28,334 bases of DNA from CAXRGH01 sp964230195 (lineage in GTDB: Bacteria > Pseudomonadota > Gammaproteobacteria > Enterobacterales > Alteromonadaceae), in assembly GCA_964230195.1 (NCBI GenBank), contig CAXRGH010000016.1, positions 1-28,334 of the forward strand, given 5' to 3'. Of the stretch, positions 7,517 through 15,130 are shown one piece after another; position 1 is the first letter of the stretch, and each line of letters opens with the position of its first letter. Made by a program: the position numbers and the translations under genes. Under the pieces are notes generated by a model, which had not been told where the DNA came from, searched no databases, and was given only the letters and a program-made list of their open reading frames with translations.

Positions 7517-9598
7517 TTAGCGATCGTTTTGAAGGGAACTGACGATCTTCCTTATCCTTTCCTGAAACGCTTTTTTTCCTGTGATGGCGTAACGCCCTTT
7601 CAGCTCATTCAAGGGCTTTGCCAACACAATGGCTTCCACAAGTAGCGACTGCGCTTTGACAGGTAACGAAAACCAGGTCTCTGACTGCAAACACCACTGA
7701 CGGACAGCCGGTAACGCAATATCAAGGGAGCCACCTGCCAAAAAACGCTGCAATAAATGGTGGTACCGTGTGGATAAAGGCTTTGTTTTTATTGTTTGCG
7801 ATAGTACAACTGCAATCAGCTCCGGGCATAATTGACGGCAATAGTGAATCAGCTGATGCTCAATATCATTTGAAAACTCATGATTCAAAGTATCCACTAA
7901 ATGTTGCTGGCGACTACCGGATTTCAAAACAATCACGCTATGCTCACCACTGGCAGCATCCTTTCGAGTCCCTAACTTTACAATTGAAAAGCCGGCTTTC
8001 AACCAAAATGACAATAATCCTGCATTTGCTGAAAAGGCACTGCCAATGATGAACTGTGGCAACAACTCACTATTCAACTGTTGTAACATTGCGGTGCCCA
8101 ATCCTTGGTGTTGATATTCTGGATCAACGGCAATGCGTACGACACGGAAAAACGCCTGTTGAGCAATCGCCTCATCTTGATAATGGAGTAATAATTGCTG
8201 TGGAAGTAAGTGGCCTTTGACACGGCGCTCACCTGCGGTAATTGCAGATATCAAACTCTGCTCTTGAAAGTTTCCTTCCGGGCAACCTACCAACGCGCCA
8301 ACCAACTGCGAATTTTGATAGGCCAAAAAGAGTTGGTGTTCACCAGTGAGTATGCGCCATAAGTCCTCAGGTGTTGTTTGATAGTGCGCGTTAACCAGTA
8401 AGTTAAATGCTTGGTGTAGGAGTGTCCTATTCTCCATTGCTATAAAATGATCAAACTTTATCAGGCGAATCTCATCAGTGTTGAACTCAACCGCGTGTTG
8501 TGTTTTTGCAGCTGGGTAGCAGAGAAAACATTGTTGCCAAAATTCCTCAAGGGGATCACCTGGAAGCCAACGAATAGGCTGCTCAAGGCGATGAAAACTA
8601 ACATCTGGATAGATTGCTTTCAGTCGAGGTAGGAAGCGCAACTCAAAGCCGCGCCCTGAACCTTCATAACCGTGAATCGTTGTGCTAAACACAACGCGAT
8701 GGTAGTGGGGAATGATTTTGAGTAACAATTGAGTTGGGATCGCCGCGGCTTCGTCAACAATGAGCAGATTCGCTTCAGGTAAGATTTCTAGTAATCGATC
8801 GGGCGGAAAATACTGAATGGAATGTGTTTTGTAATGGATGTTTTGTCCGTTGGCAGAAAACTGATGTGGCGCAATACTGTGATGATTCAGTAATCTGTCA
8901 GTTGCGTGTTCAAATGCTTTTTGAACCGTTGCTGGAGCGGGAGCGCAAATGATCACATGATTGGCGGCGAGTAGCAAATCAGCTGCACTCATGCCTAAAA
9001 CACTCGTTTTTCCGCGACCTCGGTCAGCAGTTAGTACGAGAGGGCGATTACGCCGCCCAGAAGCAACTTTTATCACCTTCTCAATTGCCTGTGCCTGAGT
9101 CTCCAATATTGCCTTTCGGTTATTGGTTATTGGCGGCAGTGAAGCGCCCAAGTCATTACCCTCCTTGGATTGCCAACGCGTGTATTGATTATTCTTCAAG
9201 GCATTGTATAGCCATTGTCTTTCAACGCCTTTATTAGTTTTACCTAAAAAGTTGCTAAGGGGTGGCAATATGAGGAGCATGACACCTGCCATTTTAACAA
9301 CGCCACTGAGGGCCATTAAAGCGTTTGGACGCAAATCACTATACCCATCATAGACCACACAATCATACTCACGCCCCAAATGATGATGGTATTGATGTGC
9401 CTCAATCGCGGTAATGTGTCCATTGCTGGGTGACTGAGAGGAGATGTAGAGTACAGAGTTGTATTGGTTGAGATAAGGCGCTACGGATTGAATACACCAA
9501 TCTTTTTCACCTTCAATGACAATCAACTGTCGGTGTTGATTTGTGGCATCAGATGTTGACGACGGGGTCCCGGCTATTTCCAAAATCAAAGTACTCAA
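7517..9598 (-). CDS. tmcA: tRNA(Met) cytidine acetyltransferase TmcA
   Basis: 693 residues, close to the E. coli length. TmcA uses ATP/GTP hydrolysis and acetyl-CoA to make N4-acetylcytidine at the wobble base of elongator tRNA-Met. Domains in order: N-terminal DUF1726-like region (about 20-140), RecD-like helicase module with Walker A ADRGRGKTS (191-199), Walker B VDEAAAIP (281-288) and the GYEGSGRGF motif (310-318), GNAT domain with VRIAVDPEYQHQGLGTA (487-503), then the C-terminal tRNA-binding region. The frame has no ATG near its start; TTG at 9598-9596 is the only candidate that keeps a full N-terminus, and a stop lies 21 bases upstream. Its ribosome binding site is poor, suggesting low expression. 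Divergent from the thioesterase gene across 54 bases. Confidence 0.95.
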   Translation of the reverse strand: MSTLILEIAGTPSSTSDATNQHRQLIVIEGEKDWCIQSVAPYLNQYNSVLYISSQSPSNGHITAIEAHQYHHHLGREYDCVVYDGYSDLRPNALMALSGVVKMAGVMLLILPPLSNFLGKTNKGVERQWLYNALKNNQYTRWQSKEGNDLGASLPPITNNRKAILETQAQAIEKVIKVASGRRNRPLVLTADRGRGKTSVLGMSAADLLLAANHVIICAPAPATVQKAFEHATDRLLNHHSIAPHQFSANGQNIHYKTHSIQYFPPDRLLEILPEANLLIVDEAAAIPTQLLLKIIPHYHRVVFSTTIHGYEGSGRGFELRFLPRLKAIYPDVSFHRLEQPIRWLPGDPLEEFWQQCFLCYPAAKTQHAVEFNTDEIRLIKFDHFIAMENRTLLHQAFNLLVNAHYQTTPEDLWRILTGEHQLFLAYQNSQLVGALVGCPEGNFQEQSLISAITAGERRVKGHLLPQQLLLHYQDEAIAQQAFFRVVRIAVDPEYQHQGLGTAMLQQLNSELLPQFIIGSAFSANAGLLSFWLKAGFSIVKLGTRKDAASGEHSVIVLKSGSRQQHLVDTLNHEFSNDIEHQLIHYCRQLCPELIAVVLSQTIKTKPLSTRYHHLLQRFLAGGSLDIALPAVRQWCLQSETWFSLPVKAQSLLVEAIVLAKPLNELKGRYAITGKKAFQERIRKIVSSLQNDR

Positions 9599-9652
9599 AA
9601 ATTATCACAGCTGTTATCTTAATGGTTATCATAACAAAAGAAAGGATAACCC

Positions 9653-10039
9653 ATGCAGTTTTTATCACGCAGATTGGTCATGCCAAATGATTTGAATTAC
9701 GCAAATTCATTGTTTGGAGGTCGAGCGCTTCAATGGATTGATGAGGAAGCCGCAATTTATGCCATTTGTCAGTTGGAAACTAACTCGTTAGTCACTAAAC
9801 ATATTGGCGCAATCACATTTGAGGCTCCCGCATTACAAGGTGATGTGGTTGAATTTGGCCTATCAACCAAACGTGTTGGTAGAACGTCGATTACCGTCTC
9901 ATGCTTGTTGCGTAATACCGCAACGAAAAAAACCATTTGTTTTGCTGACGACATCGTTTTCGTTCAAGTTGATGCAGAAACTCGACAGCCCTCAGCACAT
10001 GGAAAAACATTAGAAGATTTATTGCAAAAAACGCAATGA
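9653..10039 (+). CDS. Hotdog-fold acyl-CoA thioesterase (YciA/BACH-like)
   Basis: 128 residues, a single hotdog domain. N18-SLFGG-R-A-L-Q-W-I-D30 is the signature of the acyl-CoA hydrolase group that includes YciA and BACH (N...FGG...D), and TFEAPALQGDVVEF is the usual beta-strand after the central helix. The family hydrolyses acyl-CoA thioesters to free acid and CoA in the cytoplasm; chain-length preference cannot be read. AAAGGA lies 6 bases before the ATG. It is transcribed away from tmcA and followed immediately by its own terminator, whose stem overlaps the stop codon. Confidence 0.85.
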   Translation: MQFLSRRLVMPNDLNYANSLFGGRALQWIDEEAAIYAICQLETNSLVTKHIGAITFEAPALQGDVVEFGLSTKRVGRTSITVSCLLRNTATKKTICFADDIVFVQVDAETRQPSAHGKTLEDLLQKTQ

Positions 10040-10054
10040 AGTCATTGCGTTTTT
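10028..10054 (+). terminator. Rho-independent terminator overlapping the thioesterase stop codon
   Basis: AAAACGCAATG, loop AAGT, CATTGCGTTTTT. The left arm encodes the last residues and the TGA stop (10037-10039) lies at the loop, so the hairpin doubles as coding sequence. Confidence 0.88.
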
Positions 10055-10277
10055 ATTCATTATTTTTATTTCTATATATTTAAAAGCTATTAAGTGTTTA
10101 TTTAACAGTCATTTTAATTGTTTTGTCGTATTTTGTTTACCTAAAGATAACAACTTTCACCCAACATTAACTGATTAGATTTTCTAATGCTTGGTGTCTA
10201 AAATACTTCATTTTTCACACCATTTTTTCTCCTTTAGACTAGCGCCGAATTTGAGTAATACAGAAGAGGAGGCGCTC

Positions 10278-10796
10278 ATGTTGACGATATTATTTAATGA
10301 AATGTTTGGATTTATGGCCATCAGTTTTTTGGCACTGGGCGCTGCAACTTCGAACGATGAAAAGCAACTAAAGTTAACCAATGTAGGATTGGTATTTTTA
10401 GCATTTCAGATTGCATTAACCAATTCTGCATTTGCTGCTGTAACCATTGTGTTGTCGATTATTCGTAACCTCGTCATGCTTAGGTTCTCAGGACTACATG
10501 CGATAAAAGTGGCCTTTATGTTGTTATTCGTTGGTTTGCTTTGTTACTCAATAGTGAACGCAACCGGTGCAACTTGGTTTTCGATTTTGCCAGCACTCGG
10601 CGGTGTCGTTGGGAGTTACGCTGTCTTGTACCTACAGCGCAATCAGCGGACTATTGCTTTCTTAATTACATCTGGCATTTGGATGACGTACGGTGTGCAA
10701 ACCGGTTTATTCTCGGTGGTTATGACAGAAGTGATTCTTTCAATGTCTTTGATGGTGCGCATGTATAAATTGACGAAGGCGTCAGCGAAACTGTAA
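10278..10796 (+). CDS. ygjV: YgjV-family inner membrane protein
   Basis: 172 residues with about six short hydrophobic segments. The pattern matches the YgjV (Imp-YgjV) family: an opening helix FGFMAISFLALG, then a charged TSNDEKQLK turn, LSIIRNLVMLRFSG in the middle, a PALGGVVGSYAVLYLQRNQRT stretch and a C-terminal helix pair. The biological role is unknown. I start at the ATG at 10278 because AGGAGG lies 5 bases upstream; the frame stays open to a TTG at 10191 but that part has no ribosome binding site and no helix. It stands alone, between two terminators. The 238-base gap before it holds the previous terminator and no convincing promoter. Confidence 0.78.
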   Translation: MLTILFNEMFGFMAISFLALGAATSNDEKQLKLTNVGLVFLAFQIALTNSAFAAVTIVLSIIRNLVMLRFSGLHAIKVAFMLLFVGLLCYSIVNATGATWFSILPALGGVVGSYAVLYLQRNQRTIAFLITSGIWMTYGVQTGLFSVVMTEVILSMSLMVRMYKLTKASAKL

Positions 10797-10831
10797 TTAT
10801 TGATGCGCCATAGTACTTAACCATGTCTTCG

Positions 10832-10859
10832 AACGGGCCTTTGTGGCTCGTTTTTGTTT
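10832..10859 (+). terminator. Rho-independent terminator of ygjV
   Basis: ACGGGCC, loop TTTGT, GGCTCGT with one G-T pair, then a T-rich tail. It lies 36 bases after the stop codon. Confidence 0.82.
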
Positions 10860-10918
10860 GTTGTGATCCATTCTCAGCGTTAACGCGTTGTTTGACACCG
10901 TTAATTGTTTTTTGTTAC

Positions 10919-10946
10919 TTGATTAGAAATCAAATGTAATTATAAT
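10919..10946 (+). promoter_or_regulatory. Sigma-70 promoter of the thiamine operon
   Basis: TTGATT (10919-10924), 16 bases, TATAAT (10941-10946). The -10 is perfect. Transcription would start near 10953, about 30 bases before the TPP aptamer. This gives a leader of about 190 bases that contains the whole riboswitch. Confidence 0.7.
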
Positions 10947-10979
10947 TCACGCGTCTTTCGTTTCCTTGCGAAGCGATGG

Positions 10980-11075
10980 ACAAACCAAGGGGTGCTAATA
11001 CCATTTCGGTATTGGCTGAGACTGATATCAGAACCCTGTAACCTGATCCGGATAATGCCGGCGTAGGAATGGTAC
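10980..11075 (+). ncRNA. TPP riboswitch (THI element)
   Basis: All conserved blocks are present: GGGGTGC (10989-10995), a stem with a TTTCGG loop, GGCTGAGA (about 11005-11012), AACCCTG, AACCTGATCCGGATAATGCCGGCGTAGGA (11040-11068). ACCA (10984-10987) pairs with TGGT (11070-11073) to close P1. It binds thiamine pyrophosphate and lies between the operon promoter and the TonB receptor start. The expression platform is described separately. Confidence 0.97.
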
Positions 11076-11102
11076 CCTTTTTATCGTTCATTTTGCCTGA
11101 TA

Positions 11103-11146
11103 CCCGGATCTTTTCGTGTTGTTTATTAGAAGAGATCCCAACAATG
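11103..11146 (+). promoter_or_regulatory. Riboswitch expression platform: ribosome-binding-site sequestor
   Basis: GGATCTTTTC (11106-11115) can pair with GAAGAGATCC (11129-11138): 10 bp with one G-T, 13-base loop. This covers the purine-rich ribosome binding site (AGAAGAGA, 11128-11135) of the ATG at 11144. No T-run follows, so control should be at translation. CCGGATC (11104-11110) is also fully complementary to GATCCGG (11045-11051) inside the aptamer, which supplies the competing antisequestor. Confidence 0.72.
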
Positions 11147-13285
11147 TTAAAACTTTCTTTACTCACGAGTGCTGTTGCCATGGCACTCTCTCCTGCTGCG
11201 TTTGCCGTCAGTGACGACGCCGATGTTGAACGCGTTGTCGTCTACGGTACGCTGGATAATACCCCGTTGTCACAGACTGCATCCACCATTAGCGTACTGT
11301 CAGCTGATGATATTAAAGAACGCAATGCGCAACACCTCGAGGCGTTGTTTAATAAAGTCCCCAACTTAAACTTTTCAATGGGGGCAAGTCGTGGTCGATT
11401 TGTACAAATCCGTGGTATTGGTGAGCGTAGTCAATTTGTTGACCCAGTGAATCCCTCGGTTGGTTTCTTGGTTGATGGTATCGACTATTCTGGATTGATG
11501 GCGGGTGCAAGTACATTTGACGTAGCCCAGGTAGAAGTTTTTAAAGGCCCCAATAGTGCACGTTTTGGCGCTCAAGGCTTGGCCGGTATGATTAACGTGG
11601 TCACTGAGCAAGCAACCAGTGACTATGCGGCTAAATTTGAAGCGGGTATTGCTAATTTTGGAAGTCACCACCTTGCACTTGCTGTGAATGGTGAGTTGAC
11701 CGATGGCACGAACGGTCGCTTGAGCGTCCATCAGAACGTAAGTGATGGTTTCATCAACAACATACATTTAGGTAGAGATGATACCAATAACATTGATGAG
11801 TTAACTGCTCGTGTTAATCTCAATACCGAACTGTCCGAAAATTTGAAGGCTAACGTGTCACTGCATGCCATTGATGTTGATAATGGTTATGATGCATTTT
11901 CCTTAGATTTGAATAGAAATACGTTATCCGACCAACCCGGATTCGATCAACAAGACAGCACAGCGGCTGCTATTCAATTTGATTACTCAGCTTTTGAAGG
12001 CTTGAACACTAATATCAAGTTAACCCATTTATCTGCTGATCTTGGCTATGGTTACGATGAAGACTGGGGATTTGTGGGCATTGCACCTGATCCGTGCCCT
12101 TGGCAAGATCCTGTGACTGAGCCATGGGCGTGTGAATATTCGTCTACCGATCATTATTTACGTGATCACATGGAAGACACACTTGAAGTTATTGTGTCAG
12201 ATGAGAAAAAACAATGGCTAGTAGGCGCTTACTATGCTGATGAAACACAAGACTTGACCCGTGAGTTTTTTGATTGGGATGCGTTTGCACCAGCAACTTT
12301 TAATAGTTCGGTTGGTCGTACAGACGCTTCGGTCTTCGCGAAGAATACCATCAACCTCAGTGAACAAAGTTGGGTCACTATCAGCGGCCGATTAGCGCAT
12401 CAATCACTCGATTATAGTGATTCAGGCAACCTTCAACACTCTGTTTCAGATACTGCGTGGGGAGCTGAAGTTAGTTACCATCAGAACGTATTTTCCGATG
12501 CCATGGCTTATGTGACTTTGCAACGTAGTTTTAAAATGGGAGGCGTTAACAGCGAAGCATTGAGCAAAGCTGATCAATTCCCACAACTTGCTGACAAGTA
12601 CGCAAGCTTTGCTCCAGAAACATTAGTTGGCCTTGAACTTGGCTTGAAAGGTGAGTCTGCTGATACATCATTGGTATACCGTCTCACCGGTTTTTATCAG
12701 AAACGTAACGATGTCCAGTATAAAAACTGGATTAATCAAGATCCAACAGAGACGATTGCTCCGACGTTTGTTGGATTCACAAATAATGCTGCATCGGGTA
12801 AAAACATGGGTATTGAAGCTGAATTAGTTTACAGTGCTAGTGAGGGTCTGGATTATTTTGCTAACCTTGGGTGGTTAGATACAGAATTGTCAGGGATCAC
12901 GCGAGAAGTGGATGACATTGCTGTTGATATTAGTGGGCGAGAGCAGGCACATGCACCAAGTTATCAAGCTAATGTTGGTGCAACCTTTACCGTCAATGAT
13001 GCCATGACATTAACGGTTGAAGCTGATGCAAAAGACAGCTTCTACTATTCCTACAGCCATGACCAACAATCAGACGCGATTACTTTGCTACATGCTAACT
13101 TGACGTATACCATCGCTGACTGGTCCGTCACCATCTATGGGCGCAATTTAACTGACGAAACTTATGGTGTTCGTGGTTTTTACTTTGGTAATGACCCGCG
13201 AGAGCCAGCCTACTATGCTGACACTTTATGGGAGCAGTTTGGTGAGCCTCGTCGTGTTGGTTTAACCATTAGTACTCAATTTTAA
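11144..13285 (+). CDS. TonB-dependent outer-membrane receptor, thiamine uptake
   Basis: 713 residues. The signal peptide is MLKLSLLTSAVAMALSPAAFA, followed by a TonB box-like DVERVVVYG (about 26-34). The plug domain has the usual phrases: IKERNAQHLEALFNKVPNL, RGRFVQIRGIG, VGFLVDGIDY, VEVFKGPNSARFG and GMINVVTEQ. The 22-strand barrel ends RRVGLTISTQF with a terminal Phe, as outer-membrane proteins do. The TPP riboswitch and the downstream thiamine genes make thiamine or a thiamine phosphate the likely cargo; this is inference from context, as the barrel does not reveal it. The frame extends upstream to an ATG at 11069 inside the aptamer, but signal peptide and ribosome binding site place the start at 11144. 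A terminator follows, so distal genes may be expressed less. Confidence 0.93.
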   Translation: MLKLSLLTSAVAMALSPAAFAVSDDADVERVVVYGTLDNTPLSQTASTISVLSADDIKERNAQHLEALFNKVPNLNFSMGASRGRFVQIRGIGERSQFVDPVNPSVGFLVDGIDYSGLMAGASTFDVAQVEVFKGPNSARFGAQGLAGMINVVTEQATSDYAAKFEAGIANFGSHHLALAVNGELTDGTNGRLSVHQNVSDGFINNIHLGRDDTNNIDELTARVNLNTELSENLKANVSLHAIDVDNGYDAFSLDLNRNTLSDQPGFDQQDSTAAAIQFDYSAFEGLNTNIKLTHLSADLGYGYDEDWGFVGIAPDPCPWQDPVTEPWACEYSSTDHYLRDHMEDTLEVIVSDEKKQWLVGAYYADETQDLTREFFDWDAFAPATFNSSVGRTDASVFAKNTINLSEQSWVTISGRLAHQSLDYSDSGNLQHSVSDTAWGAEVSYHQNVFSDAMAYVTLQRSFKMGGVNSEALSKADQFPQLADKYASFAPETLVGLELGLKGESADTSLVYRLTGFYQKRNDVQYKNWINQDPTETIAPTFVGFTNNAASGKNMGIEAELVYSASEGLDYFANLGWLDTELSGITREVDDIAVDISGREQAHAPSYQANVGATFTVNDAMTLTVEADAKDSFYYSYSHDQQSDAITLLHANLTYTIADWSVTIYGRNLTDETYGVRGFYFGNDPREPAYYADTLWEQFGEPRRVGLTISTQF

Positions 13286-13290
13286 TTGAG

Positions 13291-13315
13291 AAAGGGGGCG
13301 TGAGCCTCCTTTTTT
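13291..13315 (+). terminator. Intra-operon Rho-independent terminator after the TonB receptor
   Basis: AAGGGGGC, loop GTGA, GCCTCCTT with one G-T pair, then a T run (13310-13315). It lies between the receptor and the thiamine-binding gene. If partly read through, it would set receptor transcript above that of the three distal genes. Confidence 0.85.
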
Positions 13316-13331
13316 ATGGAAGGAAATAATC

Positions 13332-13604
13332 GTGAATTTAATGATTGAAATGTCAATGTATCCGCTACAGGATGAATTTATTGCACCCATTAAAGGCTTT
13401 ATTGAACGGCTGAATTCGGATACTCGGTTCGACGTGGTAACAACACCAACGAGCACCAGAATTGTGGGCGAACATTTTGCGTTGATGCAATTTATCGCTG
13501 ACGAAACACATCGAGCTTATCAACAAGTTGGACAAGCTATCTTTGTATGCAAGTTTTTAAATGCCGATGCAATGTCAACTCAACAGAATAACAGTAAGTC
13601 GTAA
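13332..13604 (+). CDS. Thiamine-binding YkoF/MTH1187-type protein
   Basis: 90 residues, a single ferredoxin-like domain of the thiamine-binding family (YkoF, MTH1187/YqgV group). The recognisable phrases are IEMSMYPLQDEFIAPIKGFIERLNS, FDVVTTPTSTRIVGEHFALMQFI and a helix with RAYQQVGQAIFVCKFL. There is no signal peptide, so it acts in the cytoplasm, presumably binding thiamine or its pyrimidine part after import. GTG at 13332 is chosen because AGGA lies 7 bases upstream; the in-frame ATG at 13341 is too far away. It overlaps pnuT by one base (TAATG), which indicates translational coupling. Confidence 0.85.
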   Translation: MNLMIEMSMYPLQDEFIAPIKGFIERLNSDTRFDVVTTPTSTRIVGEHFALMQFIADETHRAYQQVGQAIFVCKFLNADAMSTQQNNSKS

Positions 13605-14209
13605 TGAATGATGTCTGTGCTCAATTATTGATGCAATGGCAGCAGCAATCGTTATGGGAGATCGTTGCTGTTATTTTAGCACTCGCCTACGTGTGGTTAG
13701 CCGCTCGTGGCAATCGTCTATGTTGGCCTGCAGGTTTTGCCAGTACTGCGATTTACACCGTGCTATTCTGGAAAGTGAGCTTACCGTTTCAATCTCTGCT
13801 TAACCTGTATTACATGGTGATGGCAGTATACGGATGGTGGAACTGGAATCAGGTAAATAGCTCAGAGCCAAAACCGTTTCAGCAACGTCGATTAGCGTTT
13901 CATGGGGTTTGGGTCATGGCATTAGTACCCATAAGTTATGGTCTAGTCCAATTTGCAGAGCATTGGTTTGTTTCCGCTCATGTGCTTCTCGATGCTGCTG
14001 TGCTTATCTTTAGTTTGTTTGCAACTTACTTGATGACCCAGAAAATTGCAGAACACTGGTTATATTGGATGGTGATTGATGTAGTGGCAGGATATCTCTA
14101 TTGGATACAAGGGCTATATCTTACTGGAATTCTATTCTTCAGTTACTTTATCTTCTCAGTATACGGGTACATACAATGGCGAAATGCAGCTCACAGCCAA
14201 GCAGCATAA
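13604..14209 (+). CDS. pnuT: PnuC-family thiamine transporter PnuT
   Basis: 201 residues, about seven membrane helices. ILALAYVWLAARGNRLCWPAGF and LLNLYYMVMAVYGWWNWNQ are the PnuC-fold signatures (Val/Tyr-rich helix, Arg-Gly-Asn loop, YYxxMAxYGWWxW). PnuC members take up unphosphorylated vitamins by facilitated diffusion and depend on a kinase that traps the vitamin. The thiamine assignment (PnuT) rests on the riboswitch-controlled operon and on the kinase gene that overlaps its 3' end. The start codon overlaps the stop of the preceding gene by one base. Confidence 0.92.
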   Translation: MNDVCAQLLMQWQQQSLWEIVAVILALAYVWLAARGNRLCWPAGFASTAIYTVLFWKVSLPFQSLLNLYYMVMAVYGWWNWNQVNSSEPKPFQQRRLAFHGVWVMALVPISYGLVQFAEHWFVSAHVLLDAAVLIFSLFATYLMTQKIAEHWLYWMVIDVVAGYLYWIQGLYLTGILFFSYFIFSVYGYIQWRNAAHSQAA

Positions 14210-14997
14210 GAAGACTTTTTGGACATTATCCCTGGTTCTCAGAATTACAGTCTTTGTCTTGCATTGACGAAAATGCCTTTGCCATTGAATTGCAGGCGGG
14301 GGCGATTAATCAGAATTATCAGTTGGTCAGCGGAACACAGCAGTATTTTCTGAAAGTCTTTTCTGACACTGAAGTCATGGTTAATCGACTGCAACAATGT
14401 CAATTAATGGAATGGTTGACGCAGCACCAGTTAACCCCGAACACTATATACCTAAGCCAAGGCAATCACTTTCAGTTAGATGTATGGGTATCCCACCAGA
14501 CTCCAAAGAGTGAAACGGATAAGCTTGAGTGGTTGACTACCGCCTTGGTAACATTGCATCAATTGCCTGTATTACAGGAATATCCAGATTGTCCAAGACT
14601 TAATTTACCTGAGATTTGGCATCAGTACATTGATGCGAGTGAATTACCTCTGACGCCGGAGATGGAGAAACGTCTGAAGGAAGGGGAGGCGTATTGGCGA
14701 GAGCAAACGCCCACAGTGTTAGGTCACCATGATTTGCATATTGAGCACTTACTCAGCAATCAGCCGCTTTGCATAATTGACTTTGAATATGCCGCATTGA
14801 GTACGGAGGCCTTTGATCTCGCCTCAACGGTGGCAATCAATCAGTTTGATAGTCGTCAGCAGTACCAGCTGTGCGAATACTACAGCATTGCAACCAACCG
14901 GAAAAAAGAAAGTGTGTATCGCGAGATGTTGGATGCCATGCCATGGGTTAATTTAACTCATGAACTCTGGCAACACCTTATTCAGAAACGGCAATAG
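14176..14997 (+). CDS. thiK: ThiK-like thiamine kinase (choline kinase/APH fold)
   Basis: 273 residues, a small kinase of the aminoglycoside phosphotransferase/choline kinase fold. The N-lobe has a glycine-poor nucleotide loop (AGAINQNYQL) and the ATP-binding lysine YFLKVF (K60). The catalytic loop is H184-H-D186-L-H-I-E-H191 and the metal-binding motif is IID202FEYA; both align with E. coli ThiK (HMDVHGDN, LIDWEYA). The residue equal to the metal-binding Asn of the catalytic loop is His191 here, which is unusual. The likely reaction is ATP + thiamine to thiamine monophosphate, which would trap substrate entering through PnuT. I start at the ATG at 14176, 34 bases inside pnuT; an upstream ATG at 14101 would add 25 residues unlike the family. 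No terminator is evident. Confidence 0.8.
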   Translation: MAKCSSQPSSIRRLFGHYPWFSELQSLSCIDENAFAIELQAGAINQNYQLVSGTQQYFLKVFSDTEVMVNRLQQCQLMEWLTQHQLTPNTIYLSQGNHFQLDVWVSHQTPKSETDKLEWLTTALVTLHQLPVLQEYPDCPRLNLPEIWHQYIDASELPLTPEMEKRLKEGEAYWREQTPTVLGHHDLHIEHLLSNQPLCIIDFEYAALSTEAFDLASTVAINQFDSRQQYQLCEYYSIATNRKKESVYREMLDAMPWVNLTHELWQHLIQKRQ

Positions 14998-15130
14998 GAT
15001 GCAACCGGCCACTGAAAAACATTATTTTACAAAAAAACAATAAAAATATGTTACTGAATAATGCGGGATAGACTACTTTGTAATATTCTTGTTTTGAAAT
15101 AAATAGTCATAGATTGAGAGACGTAGAACC

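Noticed and set aside
7768..8049. Plus-strand frames inside tmcA (also 8447-8632)
   Set aside because: Shadows of a highly conserved minus-strand gene, with no homology and no ribosome binding site.
10233..10261. TTTAGA-N17-TAATAC before ygjV
   Set aside because: The predicted start would fall inside the ribosome binding site, leaving almost no leader, so it is unlikely to be the real promoter.
11069..11143. 25-residue N-terminal extension of the TonB receptor
   Set aside because: The ATG lies inside the TPP aptamer and the extension would bury the signal peptide; the start at 11144 fits family and regulation.
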